From Bradyrhizobium campsiandrae (GTDB lineage: Bacteria > Pseudomonadota > Alphaproteobacteria > Rhizobiales > Xanthobacteraceae): a stretch of DNA of 64,000 bases. Positions within the stretch are counted from its first letter, which is position 1. Every line of letters starts with the position of its first letter. Positions 1 through 9,068 of this stretch are shown here, piece by piece. A program made the position numbers and the translations under genes. The notes under the pieces were generated by a model that saw only the letters and a program-made list of their open reading frames with translations, did not search any database and was not told the origin of the DNA. The DNA lies in the NCBI RefSeq assembly GCF_014529705.1, contig NZ_JAANIH010000022.1:1-64000 (forward strand), read 5' to 3'.

Positions 1-117
1 ACAGCAGCGACAGCGCGTCGATTTCGAGCGGCAGCTTGTTGATCAGCGCCATCCTGCCCTCGGCCTCCGCCCTGGTCGCGGCGCAGACCGGCGTCGTCAG
101 ATTGCAGAGGAACATCT
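1..117. other. Unassigned end segment, non-homologous to RND pumps
   Basis: Reading leftward, the RND pump frame follows the family consensus up to the RPILM motif (its Met codon is at 118-120) and then diverges at once. None of the three leftward frames continues with the TSLAF-type sequence expected next. One leftward frame stays open from an ATG at 113-115 to the window edge (38 codons), but I do not recognise the product. The segment may belong to a different gene joined to the pump by recombination, or reflect an assembly join. Confidence 0.4.
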
Positions 118-3033
118 CATCAGGATCGGGCGGAAGCGCAAGCGGCAGGCTTCGATGGTCGCTTCGACCAGCGGCTTGCCTTCCTTGCGCAGATCCTTGG
201 CGAACTCGATGATCAGGATCGCGTCCTTGGCGGCAAGGCCGATGATGGTGATCAGGCCGACCGTGAAATAGACGTCGTTGGGCAGGCCGCGCAGCATCGC
301 CGCGACCACGGCACCGACGATGCCGAGCGGCACGGTGAGCAGCACCGCGAGCGGAATGGTCCAGCTCTCGTAGAGTGCGGCGAGACACAGGAACACCACG
401 AACACGGACAGCGCGAGCAGGAACGGCGCCTGCGAGCCCGACAGCTTTTCCTGCAGCGACTGGCCGGTCCATTCGTAGCCGAAGCCGCGCGGCAGCTTGC
501 CGGCCAGCTTCTCCATCTCGGCGATGGCATCGCCCGAGGTGAAGCCGGGCTTGGCCTCGCCGGAGATGCGCACGGCCGGATAATAGTTGAAGCCGGCGAT
601 CTGGGTCGGGCCGCGCGACCATTCGACCGTCGCGAAGGAGGAGAACGGCACCAGCTTTCCGTAGGCGTTCTTGACGTTGTAGTTGAGGATGTCCTCGGTC
701 TTCATGCGATCGCGGCTGTCGGCCTGCACCACGACGCGCTGCATGCGGCCGCGATTCGGGAAGTCGTTGATGTAGTTCGAGCCGAGATTGGTCGAGATCG
801 TGTTGTTGATGTCCTCGAAGGTGACGCCGAAGGCGCCGGCCTTCTCGCGGTCGATCACGAGATTGACGACGCCGGCCTCGGGCAGGCCTTCGATATAGAC
901 CTTTTGCAGCACCGGGCTGGCATTGGCGTCCGCGATCAGCTGGTCGGCGGCGCGCATCAGGGCCGGATAGCCCTTCTGGCCGCGGTCCTGCAGGCGGAAC
1001 GAGAAGCCGGAGGAGTTGCCGAGATTGTCGATCGGCGGCGGCTGCAACGCGGAGATTTTTGCGTCGCGGATCGATGATCCGAGGTCGCGGTTGATGCCGT
1101 CAACGATCGCCGCGGCGGACTCCTTCGGTCCGCGCTCCGACCAATCCTTCAAGGTGATGAAGGCCTGCGCCGTGTTCATGCCCTGGCCGGAGAAGCTGAA
1201 GCCGGTGAGGAAGGTGACGTTGTCCACGCCCGGCCGCTGCGCCAGATATTTTTCCACCTTCTCGATCACCGCCTCGGTGCGGCCGTAGGACGAATCCGAT
1301 GGCGTCTGCACGTCGGTCGTCACAAAGCCCTGGTCGTCTACGGGTAGGAAGCCGCCGGGCAGGCTGACGAAGGCGAAGGACAGGCCGACCAGCAGCGCGG
1401 CGTAGACCAGCATCAGGCGGCCGGTGCGCTTCAGCGAGAAGCCGACGGTGCGGGAATAGCCGTCCTTGCCGCCTTCGAGCATACGGTTGAACCAGCCGAA
1501 CACGCCGCGCCTGGCGTGGCCGTGGCCGGCCGCGACGGGCTTGAGCAGCGTCGCGCACAGCGCCGGCGTCAGCGACAGCGCCAGGAACGCCGAGAAGCCG
1601 ATCGCCGCGACCATGGTGACCGAGAACTGGCGATAGATGATGCCGACCGAGCCCGGGAAGAACGCCATCGGCACGAACACCGCCATCAGCACCAGCGTGA
1701 TGCCGATGATGGCGCTTGATATCTGCGACATCGCCTTGCGCGTCGCCTCCTTCGGCGGCAGGCCTTCCTCGGCCATGATGCGTTCGACGTTCTCGACCAC
1801 GACGATGGCGTCGTCGACGAGGATGCCGACCGCCAGCACCATGCCGAACATGCTGAGCATGTTGATGGAGTAGCCGGCGAGCAGCAGCGTGGTGCAGGCG
1901 CCCAACAGCGCCACCGGCACCACGATGGTCGGGATGATGGTGTAGCGGATGTTCTGCAGAAACAGGAACATCACCACGAACACCAGCACCACCGCCTCGA
2001 GCAGCGTCGTCAGCACCTTCTTGATCGAGGCCTCGACCACGGGCGTGATGTTGTAGGGGATTTCATAGGAGATGTTGGCCGGGAAGAAGCGCGACAGCTC
2101 CTTCATCTTCTCTTCCACCGCGCTCGCGGTCGCCAGCGCATTGCCGGTCGGCGACATCAGCACGGAGAGGCCCGCGGTCGGCTTGCCGTTCAGGCGGGTG
2201 TTGAACTGATAGCTGAGACCGCCGACCTCGATGCGCGCGACGTCGCGTAAGCGCACGGTCGAGCCGTCGGCATTGGCGCGCAGGATGATGGCGCCGAATT
2301 CCTCCGGCGAGGACAGCTGGCCCTTGACCAGCACCAGCGCCGACGTCCGCTGGGTCGCGGTCGACGGCTCGGCGCCGATGCTGCCCGAGGCGACCTGGGC
2401 GTTCTGCGCCGCGATCGCCTTGTTGACGTCATCAGCGGTCAAGCCATAGCCGACCAGCTTCGCCGGATCGACCCAGACGCGCAGGCTGCGTTCGGTCGAA
2501 TAGAGCGTGGCGCGGCCGACGCCGGGAATGCGCCTGATCTCACCGAGCACGTTGCGGATCATGAAGTCGCCGAGGCCGACTTCGTCCAGGCTGCCGTCGG
2601 TCGAGTTCAGCGTGATGATCTGCAGCACCGCGCTGGAGGCTTCCTCGATCAGAATGCCCTGCTGGATCACCGCGCGCGGCAGGCGCGCCTCGACGCGCTT
2701 GATGCGGTTCTGCACCTCGACCGAGGCCGCGCTGGTGTCGGTGCCCGGCTGGAAATTGGCAATGATCTCGACCTGGCCGAGCGAGTCGCTGGTCGATTCG
2801 AAATTGAGGATGCCGGAGGCGCCGTTGAGCTCCTCCTCGATCAGCCGCGTGACGCTGTTGTAGAGATTCTCCGGCGAGGCGCCGGGGTAGCTCGTCGAGA
2901 TCGAGATCGAGGGCGGCGCGATGATCGGATATTGCGCGACCGGGAGCAGCGGGATCGAGATCGCGCCGATCAGACAGATGAACAGCGCGACGACCCAGGC
3001 GAAGATCGGCCTGTCGATGAAGAAGCTCGGCAT
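97..3033 (-). CDS. RND (HAE1-type) efflux pump inner-membrane subunit, C-terminally truncated
   Basis: This is a proton-driven multidrug/hydrophobe efflux transporter of the AcrB/MexB family, which works in the inner membrane with a periplasmic adaptor and an outer-membrane channel. The N-terminus (MPSFFIDRPIFAWVVALF) is typical of HAE1 pumps. The TM4 motif GILVDDAIVVVENV carries the two proton-relay aspartates, and the TM10 region GLAAKDAILIIEFAK carries the relay lysine. The family is usually about 1,040-1,050 residues. This frame gives 978 and ends RPILM-RCSSAI, just where TM11 should continue with TSLAF, so most of TM11 and all of TM12 are missing. The start lies 6 bp after the adaptor stop, so the two genes form one operon. 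Substrate is unknown. With the C-terminus gone, a working pump is doubtful. Confidence 0.85.
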   Translation of the reverse strand: MPSFFIDRPIFAWVVALFICLIGAISIPLLPVAQYPIIAPPSISISTSYPGASPENLYNSVTRLIEEELNGASGILNFESTSDSLGQVEIIANFQPGTDTSAASVEVQNRIKRVEARLPRAVIQQGILIEEASSAVLQIITLNSTDGSLDEVGLGDFMIRNVLGEIRRIPGVGRATLYSTERSLRVWVDPAKLVGYGLTADDVNKAIAAQNAQVASGSIGAEPSTATQRTSALVLVKGQLSSPEEFGAIILRANADGSTVRLRDVARIEVGGLSYQFNTRLNGKPTAGLSVLMSPTGNALATASAVEEKMKELSRFFPANISYEIPYNITPVVEASIKKVLTTLLEAVVLVFVVMFLFLQNIRYTIIPTIVVPVALLGACTTLLLAGYSINMLSMFGMVLAVGILVDDAIVVVENVERIMAEEGLPPKEATRKAMSQISSAIIGITLVLMAVFVPMAFFPGSVGIIYRQFSVTMVAAIGFSAFLALSLTPALCATLLKPVAAGHGHARRGVFGWFNRMLEGGKDGYSRTVGFSLKRTGRLMLVYAALLVGLSFAFVSLPGGFLPVDDQGFVTTDVQTPSDSSYGRTEAVIEKVEKYLAQRPGVDNVTFLTGFSFSGQGMNTAQAFITLKDWSERGPKESAAAIVDGINRDLGSSIRDAKISALQPPPIDNLGNSSGFSFRLQDRGQKGYPALMRAADQLIADANASPVLQKVYIEGLPEAGVVNLVIDREKAGAFGVTFEDINNTISTNLGSNYINDFPNRGRMQRVVVQADSRDRMKTEDILNYNVKNAYGKLVPFSSFATVEWSRGPTQIAGFNYYPAVRISGEAKPGFTSGDAIAEMEKLAGKLPRGFGYEWTGQSLQEKLSGSQAPFLLALSVFVVFLCLAALYESWTIPLAVLLTVPLGIVGAVVAAMLRGLPNDVYFTVGLITIIGLAAKDAILIIEFAKDLRKEGKPLVEATIEACRLRFRPILMRCSSAI

Positions 3034-3039
3034 GATCGA

Positions 3040-4233
3040 TTACCGCGTGACCTTGAGCGCGTGCCTGTCGTCCGCGCTCGCCTCGGCCTCGGACCAGGAT
3101 TGCGGCTTGACCTTGTCGCCGGCCGCGAACTTCTGGAAGCCTTCGACCACGACCTTGTCGCCGGCCTTGAGGCCCTCGGTGACGAACCAGATCCCATCCT
3201 GCACCGAGCCGGTGCGTACAGGCTGCACCGCGATACGGTTGTCGTCCTTGACGACAAACACCTCGCTGCCGCCGCCGCCATTGCGCTGGACCGCCTGCTG
3301 CGGCACCGCGATGGCATCGGAATCGAGGCCCTGGTCGAGGCGGACGCGCACATACATGCCCGGCAGCAGCTCGCGCCTGGGATTGCGAAACTCGCCGCGC
3401 AAGGTCACCTGGCCGGTATGGGCATCGACCTTGGCGTCGGAGAACAGCAGCTTGCCGTCGAGCCCATAGAGGGTGTTGTCGTCGAGCACGAGCCGCACCT
3501 TGACGGCATCGGCCTCGATGCGATCGAGATCGCCGCTTTCGAAGGCGCGGCGGAGCTGATTGAGTTCCGTCACCGACTGGGTGAAGTCGGCATAGACGGG
3601 ATCGAGCTGCTGCACGGTGGCAAGATTGGTCTCGTTCTGCACCACCAGCGCGCCCTCGCTGACGAGGGCCGCGCCGACCACGCCGTCGATCGGCGCGCGC
3701 ACGGTCGCGTAATCCAGATTGAGCTTGGCCCGCGCGAGCTCGGCTTTGCGGCCTTCGACCTCGGCCTTGGCTTGCAGCTCGGCGGCGATGGTCTTTTCGT
3801 TCTCGGCTTCGGGCGCGGCGCGCTGGCTGGTCAGCGTCGCGATGCGGCGCGCCTGCTGCTGCGCCTGCATCAGGGCGGCATCAGCCTTGGCGAGCGCGGC
3901 CTCATTGGCCATCACCTCGACCTCGAACGGACGCGGATCGATGCGATAGAGCGGATCGCCCGCCTTCACCTCGCTGCCCTGGCGGAACAGCCGCTCGACC
4001 ACGATTCCCGAGACGCGCGGGCGCACCTCGGCGACGCGCGTCGGCGAGATCCGGCCGGGCAGCTCGCGCACCACGGCGCGCGGCTGCGGCTTCACGGTGA
4101 CGATGCTGACGTCGGGTTCGGAAGGTTGGGCGGCGGAGACGGCGGAGGAAGATTCATCGCAAGCAACAAGCAGCGGCGCAAAGGCCGCGAGCATCATTGC
4201 AACGCATGCCGATCGCGCGCGAAGTCCTGACAT
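3040..4233 (-). CDS. RND efflux periplasmic adaptor (membrane fusion protein, AcrA/MexA family), lipoprotein
   Basis: This is the adaptor subunit of the tripartite pump encoded just downstream; it bridges the inner-membrane transporter to an outer-membrane factor. I chose the internal ATG at 4233 because it gives a clean lipoprotein signal: MSGLRARSACVAMMLAAFAPLLVACDES, with lipobox LVAC. A longer in-frame start at 4320 would place 29 extra residues ahead of the signal. The mature part shows the HlyD-like order: biotinyl-lipoyl half (SPTRVAEVRPRVSGIV), coiled-coil hairpin rich in Ala/Glu/Lys, second lipoyl half (APIDGVVGAALVSEGALV) and beta-barrel. Length (397 residues) fits the family. No TolC-like gene or local repressor is visible in the window. 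Confidence 0.9.
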   Translation of the reverse strand: MSGLRARSACVAMMLAAFAPLLVACDESSSAVSAAQPSEPDVSIVTVKPQPRAVVRELPGRISPTRVAEVRPRVSGIVVERLFRQGSEVKAGDPLYRIDPRPFEVEVMANEAALAKADAALMQAQQQARRIATLTSQRAAPEAENEKTIAAELQAKAEVEGRKAELARAKLNLDYATVRAPIDGVVGAALVSEGALVVQNETNLATVQQLDPVYADFTQSVTELNQLRRAFESGDLDRIEADAVKVRLVLDDNTLYGLDGKLLFSDAKVDAHTGQVTLRGEFRNPRRELLPGMYVRVRLDQGLDSDAIAVPQQAVQRNGGGGSEVFVVKDDNRIAVQPVRTGSVQDGIWFVTEGLKAGDKVVVEGFQKFAAGDKVKPQSWSEAEASADDRHALKVTR

Positions 4234-4586
4234 GAAGTGGGGTGCCCCAAAATTGTTGAAACAGATCACGCATCGCGCAACGCCCGTCCTGGACAATTTC
4301 TGCGCGGCTGATGCGATCAAAATAGAATGCAGCTGCTGCGACGCAACGCATGCGGCGGGCGGCTCAATGTCACATCAGCTATCGCGCTGAGTTTTGGATG
4401 CTTTTCTGGACTCACCCGATTGTGAGTCGGGTTCCATCGTCACACACTGCGACAGAACATCGCAATCGGTCAGCGTCCGTGGAGCTTTTGATCCGTCGCC
4501 CTTCGAGGCCGCTGAAGGAGCGACCACCGTCGGGGTGACGGTGTGCAAGTCGGCGAAGCCGCGAACCCGCAAGCTGCTGAGGCTGA
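4234..4586. other. Intergenic region upstream of the efflux operon
   Basis: This 353-bp stretch separates the leftward adaptor gene from the end of the leftward methyltransferase gene. It should hold the efflux operon promoter, but I could not pick out a convincing one. Its only recognisable content is a repeat-like segment at 4495-4543 (CCCTTCGAGG, CCGCTGAAG, then GGGTGACGG). This resembles the right part of the larger palindromic repeat at 12698-12829. No convincing gene is visible. Confidence 0.45.
4495..4543. repeat. Partial copy of an intergenic palindromic repeat
   Basis: The order GTCGCCCTTCGAGG, CCGCTGAAG, GCGACCACC, GGGTGACGG parallels 12782-12828 (GTCGCCCTTCGAGGG, CCGCTGAAG, GCGGCCACC, AGGATGACGG). 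The left half of the palindrome present at 12.7 kb is missing here, so this looks like a decayed or partial copy. Confidence 0.5.
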
Positions 4587-5615
4587 TCAATCGGCCGCCT
4601 TCATCCGGTAGTGGCTGACGCCCCACTCGGTGCCATCGGCGTAGCCGAACAGGCCGGCGGTGGCGAGGAAGAACCAGCGCCAACGCCGCATCCACAACGC
4701 CGTTTCCTCGCCATAGACGTTGCGCAAGCAGGCCTCGATCGCGTCGCGATGGGCGTCGAAATTGGCGAGCCAGTCCATCGCCGTGCGCTGGTAATGCGTG
4801 CCGCTCCAGCGCCATTCCTTCTCGATCTCGAAGATGTCGTCATATTGCCTGACGAGCTGATGGCTCGGCATCACGCCGCCGGTGAAGAAATGCTGCGCGA
4901 TCCAGTCTTCGCGATTGGCGCGGTCGAACAGATAGGAGCCCGCGCGGTGGGTGAAGATGTGCATGAAAAAGCGCCCGTCCGGTGCGAGCCATGAGCGCAC
5001 GCGCGTCATCAGCTTGCGCCAGTTCATCATGTGCTCGAACATCTCGACCGAGACGATGCGATCGAACTGGCCTTCCGGCGCGAACACGTTCATGTCTGCC
5101 GTGACGACGCGCAAATTCAGCAGGCCGCGCTGCCGGGCGATGTCCTCGATATAGGCGCGCTGCGACTGCGAGTTCGACACGGCGGTGATCTTGGCATGCG
5201 GAAATTGCCGCGCCATCCGGAGCGACAGCGATCCCCAGCCGCAGCCGAGCTCGAGGATGGTCTGGCCGTCGGCGAGGCCGGCGTGCTCGACGGTCTGGCG
5301 CAGCGCCTCCTCCTCCGCCTCCTGCAGAGTCGTTGCACCGTTGCTGTAGAAGCAGGAGGAGTATTTGCAGGTGGGGCCGAGCACCTGCGCGAAGAAGCTT
5401 TGCGGCACCTCGTAGTGCTGGGTGTTGGCGGCGTCGGTATGCTCGGCGATCGGCCGCAGCATCATCTTGCCCGCGAAGGCCGCATCGTCCGACGCGCCGT
5501 GCGCGGCGAGGCGCGTTGCGGTGCGCGAGCACAGGCGCTGGATGGCGGCGCGCACGATCAGGTCCGGCAGCGGCACGCGTTCGGCAGTCCCGATGATCGT
5601 GGACACGACGCTCAT
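4587..5615 (-). CDS. Cyclopropane-fatty-acyl-phospholipid synthase family SAM methyltransferase
   Basis: This is a SAM-dependent methyltransferase related to CFA synthases, which transfer a methylene from SAM across the double bond of unsaturated phospholipid acyl chains at the membrane. Family signatures are HYEVPQSFFAQVLGPTCKYSS (lipid-binding entrance), LELGCGWGSLSLRMA (SAM motif I), SVEMFEHM and FFMHIFTH. The protein is 342 residues, shorter than E. coli Cfa (about 380) because the N-terminal domain is reduced. The frame stays open far upstream to 6599, but the ATG at 5615 overlaps the stop of the preceding DUF1295 gene in an ATGA arrangement, so the two are translationally coupled. The exact modification (cyclopropanation or another methyl transfer) is not proven by sequence. 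Confidence 0.88.
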   Translation of the reverse strand: MSVVSTIIGTAERVPLPDLIVRAAIQRLCSRTATRLAAHGASDDAAFAGKMMLRPIAEHTDAANTQHYEVPQSFFAQVLGPTCKYSSCFYSNGATTLQEAEEEALRQTVEHAGLADGQTILELGCGWGSLSLRMARQFPHAKITAVSNSQSQRAYIEDIARQRGLLNLRVVTADMNVFAPEGQFDRIVSVEMFEHMMNWRKLMTRVRSWLAPDGRFFMHIFTHRAGSYLFDRANREDWIAQHFFTGGVMPSHQLVRQYDDIFEIEKEWRWSGTHYQRTAMDWLANFDAHRDAIEACLRNVYGEETALWMRRWRWFFLATAGLFGYADGTEWGVSHYRMKAAD

Positions 5616-6421
5616 GCGGCCATTCCCTCTCGCGGTGGCAACGGAAAGAACATGCTGGTTCGGGATTGATAGACGCGGTAACGCTCGCCGCGCGATCGCA
5701 GCATCTGCGCTTCCAGAGGCGGGATCCCGGTGACGTGGACCAGGATCCAGTACATGAAGACGGGAGCCAGTAGGCTGGCCCAACCCCAGGGGTAGCCGGC
5801 CGAGAGGCCAATCACGGGATAGGCGAGCCAGCCGAGCCATTCGAAGAAATAGTTTGGGTGACGCGACCAGCGCCAGAGGCCCACATCGCAGACCTTGCCG
5901 CGGTTGGCGGGGTCGTGCCGGAAGCAGCGCAGCTGCGCATCCGCCAGTGCCTCGCCGGCGATCCCGATCAGCAGGATCGCGGCGCCGACGACGTCCTGAA
6001 CGCGCAGGGCGGGCAGCGGGACATGCGCGGCGACGAAGATGGCAAACACCAGCGGTACCGAGCCCAGTGCCTGGTTCTGCAGGAAGACGAACATCCGCCT
6101 GGGCGCATTGAGCCCCCAATCCGCGGCGAAGGCGGCATAGCGGGGGTCGTCGGTAATCCCGATGGTGCGAATCGCGATATGCGTCCCCAGCCGGAGCGAC
6201 CAGATCGCGACGAGGCCGGCGACCAGCCATTGCCTGGCACCGGACCCCTCTCCCGCGATTGGCCACAGCGCGCTGCACGCTCCGACCAGCCCGACCGAGA
6301 AGGTCCAGATCGTGTCGACCCAGCCGGAATTGCCGGTCCGCTGCTGCACCACCCAGGCGAACGCCATCAGGGCCGCGAGCGAGAGCGCGATGGAAGCCAA
6401 TCCCCAAAGAAACGTCGCCAT
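5612..6421 (-). CDS. DUF1295 family membrane protein (steroid 5-alpha-reductase-like fold)
   Basis: A 269-residue integral membrane protein with about six hydrophobic segments. The C-terminal motif GLWRWSRHPNYFFEWLGWLAYP is the hallmark shared by DUF1295, steroid 5-alpha reductases and isoprenylcysteine methyltransferases; it suggests binding of NADPH or SAM and a lipid substrate. The start at 6421 (MATFLWGLASIALS) begins the first membrane helix; a start at 6481 would add 20 polar residues. It overlaps the methyltransferase gene by 4 bp. DUF1295 genes often accompany cfa-like genes, so a joint role in modifying membrane lipids is a fair inference, but the reaction is unknown. Confidence 0.85.
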   Translation of the reverse strand: MATFLWGLASIALSLAALMAFAWVVQQRTGNSGWVDTIWTFSVGLVGACSALWPIAGEGSGARQWLVAGLVAIWSLRLGTHIAIRTIGITDDPRYAAFAADWGLNAPRRMFVFLQNQALGSVPLVFAIFVAAHVPLPALRVQDVVGAAILLIGIAGEALADAQLRCFRHDPANRGKVCDVGLWRWSRHPNYFFEWLGWLAYPVIGLSAGYPWGWASLLAPVFMYWILVHVTGIPPLEAQMLRSRGERYRVYQSRTSMFFPLPPREGMAA

Positions 6422-6592
6422 GCAAAAAATCCGACTTAAGCCTGTGGAATGCCGAAGTTTTGCAAAATACGCAGGTATCAAAGCGCGGTTTCAGCCTGGG
6501 GTTCCCACCGCCGTCCCGAAATCCGCACATCCGGCGCTTTTTTTGGGCGAGCGCTGTGCCATAGTGCGGAGGCAAGCAAGCTTTCGTAACGG

Positions 6593-7627
6593 ATGACACT
6601 GGCCATGCCGTCTGGCGCCTCGCCCCGCTCCACCATCGACATCGAGTACACGAAACTGTCCTCGCCCAGCGTCTTCCTGGTGCGGATGCTGGTCTTCCTA
6701 GTGCTGTGCGCCCTGGTTGGCGTGGTGCTCTACAAGCAGATCGTCCAGGCCTTCTTCGCCAATCCGGGGCTCAACGCCCTGATCGGGGCAGTGCTGTTCA
6801 TCGGCATCGTGCTGGCCTTCCGTCAGGTCATCCGGCTCTACCCCGAAGTCTCCTGGGTCAACAATTTCCGGATCGCCGATCCCGGCCTGGCGCCGGCGCG
6901 GCACCCCAAGCTGCTGGCGCCGATGGCGGCGATCCTCGGCGGCGAGCGCTCGGGGCGGATGAGCATCACGCAGACGACGATGCGGCACCTGCTCGATTCG
7001 ATCGCAACGCGCCTCGACGAGGCCCGCGACATCTCCCGCTACATGACCGGCCTCCTGGTCTTCCTCGGCCTGCTCGGCACGTTCTGGGGCCTGATTGAGA
7101 CGGTCGGCTCGGTCGGCAAGGTGATCGACGGTCTCAAGGTCGGCGGCGATGCCGGGGCCCTGTTCGACACGTTGAAGGAGGGCCTGGCCGCCCCGCTCGG
7201 CGGCATGGGCATCTCGTTTTCCTCATCGCTGTTCGGCCTCGCCGGCTCGCTGATCCTCGGCTTCCTCGACCTGCAATCGAGCCAGGCGCAGAACCGCTTC
7301 TACACCGACCTCGAAGACTGGCTCGCCACCACCGTGCGCGAATACGGCAGCGGCGAGGTCGCCGCAGTCGCGAGCAGTGGCGGCGGCGTCGCCAGCGGCG
7401 AGCTCCAGGCCGCGGTCGAGCGCCTGCGCTCCGTGCTGGAAGAAGGCAGCGCCAGCCGCGGCACCACGGCGGCGATGGCAAGCCTTGCCGAAGCGATCCA
7501 GGCGCTGGTCTCGCACATGCGGACCGAGCAGCAGATGATCCGCGAATGGGCCGACGGCCAGGGCGAGCAGAACCGCGAGATCCGTCGCCTCCTGGAGCGC
7601 ATCGCACGCCAGCCCGAGAAGAGTTAA
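6593..7627 (+). CDS. MotA/TolQ/ExbB-family proton-channel protein
   Basis: This is the ion-channel half of a motor-type complex that uses the proton-motive force. Two membrane helices lie at about residues 28-48 and 60-78. The family's conserved pore segments follow: GLLVFLGLLGTFWGLIETVG near 145-165 and GGMGISFSSSLFGLAGSLILGF near 195-220. A cytoplasmic tail with helical, charged sequence runs from about 260 to 344. Its natural partner is the MotB/OmpA-like protein two genes downstream. Nothing flagellar lies nearby, and no TolR/ExbD-sized partner is present. The ATG at 6593 is the longest start; the ATG at 6605 (MPSGAS) is an alternative and neither has a strong ribosome-binding site. The function of this conserved rhizobial pair is not known to me. 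Confidence 0.85.
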   Translation: MTLAMPSGASPRSTIDIEYTKLSSPSVFLVRMLVFLVLCALVGVVLYKQIVQAFFANPGLNALIGAVLFIGIVLAFRQVIRLYPEVSWVNNFRIADPGLAPARHPKLLAPMAAILGGERSGRMSITQTTMRHLLDSIATRLDEARDISRYMTGLLVFLGLLGTFWGLIETVGSVGKVIDGLKVGGDAGALFDTLKEGLAAPLGGMGISFSSSLFGLAGSLILGFLDLQSSQAQNRFYTDLEDWLATTVREYGSGEVAAVASSGGGVASGELQAAVERLRSVLEEGSASRGTTAAMASLAEAIQALVSHMRTEQQMIREWADGQGEQNREIRRLLERIARQPEKS

Positions 7628-7643
7628 GCGAACGGGACCGGCC

Positions 7644-8015
7644 ATGCTGGATCACGTCACCATCGGCATCACCGACATCGAGAGATCGAAGGCGTTCTAC
7701 GACCAGGCCCTTCGCCCCCTGGGGATCGCACGCCTCTATGCCGAAGGCGAGCGCTTCGCCGGCTATGGCGTCCGCCCGAAAGCCTTCTTCTGGATCGGCC
7801 TGCGCGAGCCGGCCCAGACGGGCGCGCACATCGCCTTCACGGCACCCGACCGGGCGGCGGTCGAACGCTTTTACGATGAAGCGATCGCCGCGGGCGGCAA
7901 GGACAACGGACCTCCCGGGTTGCGTCCGCATTACCACGCCAACTACTACGGCGCGTTCGTGCTCGATCCGGACGGCCACAACATCGAAGCCGTCTGCCAC
8001 CTGCCGCAAAGCTAG
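7644..8015 (+). CDS. VOC (glyoxalase/bleomycin-resistance) family protein
   Basis: A 123-residue protein with the two beta-alpha-beta-beta-beta modules of the vicinal-oxygen-chelate fold. It starts MLDHVTIGITDIERSKAFYD and ends GAFVLDPDGHNIEAVCH. His4, plus a Glu near the C-terminus (HNIEAV), are at the usual metal-ligand positions; metal-dependent lyase, isomerase or dioxygenase chemistry is possible. The substrate cannot be inferred. The gene sits 16 bp after the channel gene and 24 bp before its MotB-like partner, inside the same operon. That is an unusual place for a small-molecule enzyme. Confidence 0.9.
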   Translation: MLDHVTIGITDIERSKAFYDQALRPLGIARLYAEGERFAGYGVRPKAFFWIGLREPAQTGAHIAFTAPDRAAVERFYDEAIAAGGKDNGPPGLRPHYHANYYGAFVLDPDGHNIEAVCHLPQS

Positions 8016-8039
8016 CGCAGACAACGCAAAGGCACTCCA

Positions 8040-9068
8040 ATGGCTCTTGCCCGTACCCGCCGCAGCGAAGGCGCCTTCAACTACTGGCCCGGATTCGTCG
8101 ACGCGCTGTCGACGCTGGTGCTGTCGATCGTGTTCCTGCTCTCGGTGTTCCTGGTCGTGCAGTTCTTCCTGTCGCAGGAGGTGACCGGCAAGGACAAGGC
8201 GCTGGAGCAGCTCAACGCCAGGATCGCCCAGCTCACCGAGCTGTTGTCGCTGGAGAAGCTCGGCAAGCTCTCGCTTGACGACCAGGTCTCGCAGCTCAAG
8301 GCCGGCCTGGCCTCGGCCGAGAGCGAGCGCGACCGCATGAAGGGCCTCTATGAGGGTCTCGCCAATGCCGGTAACGACGCGCAGGGCAAGACCGCCGAGC
8401 TCGGCAAGGCGTTGGATTCCGAGAAGGCGGTCTCGGCGCGGGCGCTGGCGCAGATCGAGGTGCTGAACCAGCAGATCAGCGCGCTGCGCCGGCAACTGGC
8501 CGCGCTGGAAGAGGCGCTGGACGCCAGCGAGAAGCGCGACAAGGAATCGCAGAACCGCATTGCCGATCTCGGCTCCCGCCTGAACGTCGCGCTGGCGCAG
8601 CGGGTGCAGGAATTGTCGCGCTACCGCTCCGAGTTCTTCGGGCGCCTGCGCGCCATTCTCGGCAACCGTCCTGATATCCGCGTGGTCGGCGACCGCTTCG
8701 TGTTCCAGTCCGAAGTGTTCTTCGACACCGGCCAGGCAACGCTGCTGCCCGAGGGCCGCGCCGAGCTCGACACCGTCGCGGCCGCGCTGATCGAGCTCGA
8801 CAAGAAGATCCCGAACGAGATCGCCTGGGTGCTGCGCGTCGACGGCCACACCGACGTGCGGCCGGTCAACGGCCCGAACTTCAAGTCGAATTGGGATCTG
8901 TCTGCGGCGCGCGCGATCTCGGTGGTGCAATATCTTGTTACGCTCGGCGTGCCGGCGCAGCGCCTGGTCGCCGCCGGCTTCGCCGAATTCCAGCCGCTCG
9001 ACACCGGCAACACCGAAGATGCCTACAAGCGCAATCGCCGTATCGAGCTGAAGTTGACGGAACGGTAG
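8040..9068 (+). CDS. MotB/OmpA-like peptidoglycan-binding partner of the MotA-like channel
   Basis: A 342-residue protein with a single N-terminal membrane helix (about 20-45). Asp21 in PGFVDALSTLVLSIVF is placed like the proton-binding Asp of MotB/TolR-type partners. A long coiled coil follows (about 50-190, heptad-rich EKLGKLSLDDQVSQLKAG style). The C-terminal OmpA-like domain (about 215-340) has the peptidoglycan-contact motifs DGHTDVRP, NWDLSAARA and RNRRIELKL. The coiled coil would span part of the periplasm to reach the cell wall. The architecture suits a stator-like complex anchored to peptidoglycan. Its stop overlaps the start of the acetyltransferase gene by one base. Confidence 0.9.
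   Translation: MALARTRRSEGAFNYWPGFVDALSTLVLSIVFLLSVFLVVQFFLSQEVTGKDKALEQLNARIAQLTELLSLEKLGKLSLDDQVSQLKAGLASAESERDRMKGLYEGLANAGNDAQGKTAELGKALDSEKAVSARALAQIEVLNQQISALRRQLAALEEALDASEKRDKESQNRIADLGSRLNVALAQRVQELSRYRSEFFGRLRAILGNRPDIRVVGDRFVFQSEVFFDTGQATLLPEGRAELDTVAAALIELDKKIPNEIAWVLRVDGHTDVRPVNGPNFKSNWDLSAARAISVVQYLVTLGVPAQRLVAAGFAEFQPLDTGNTEDAYKRNRRIELKLTER

Noticed and set aside
4587-6599. One 670-codon open frame covering both the methyltransferase and its upstream gene
   Set aside because: The upstream part is an out-of-frame reading of the DUF1295 gene; the real methyltransferase starts at 5615, coupled by ATGA overlap.
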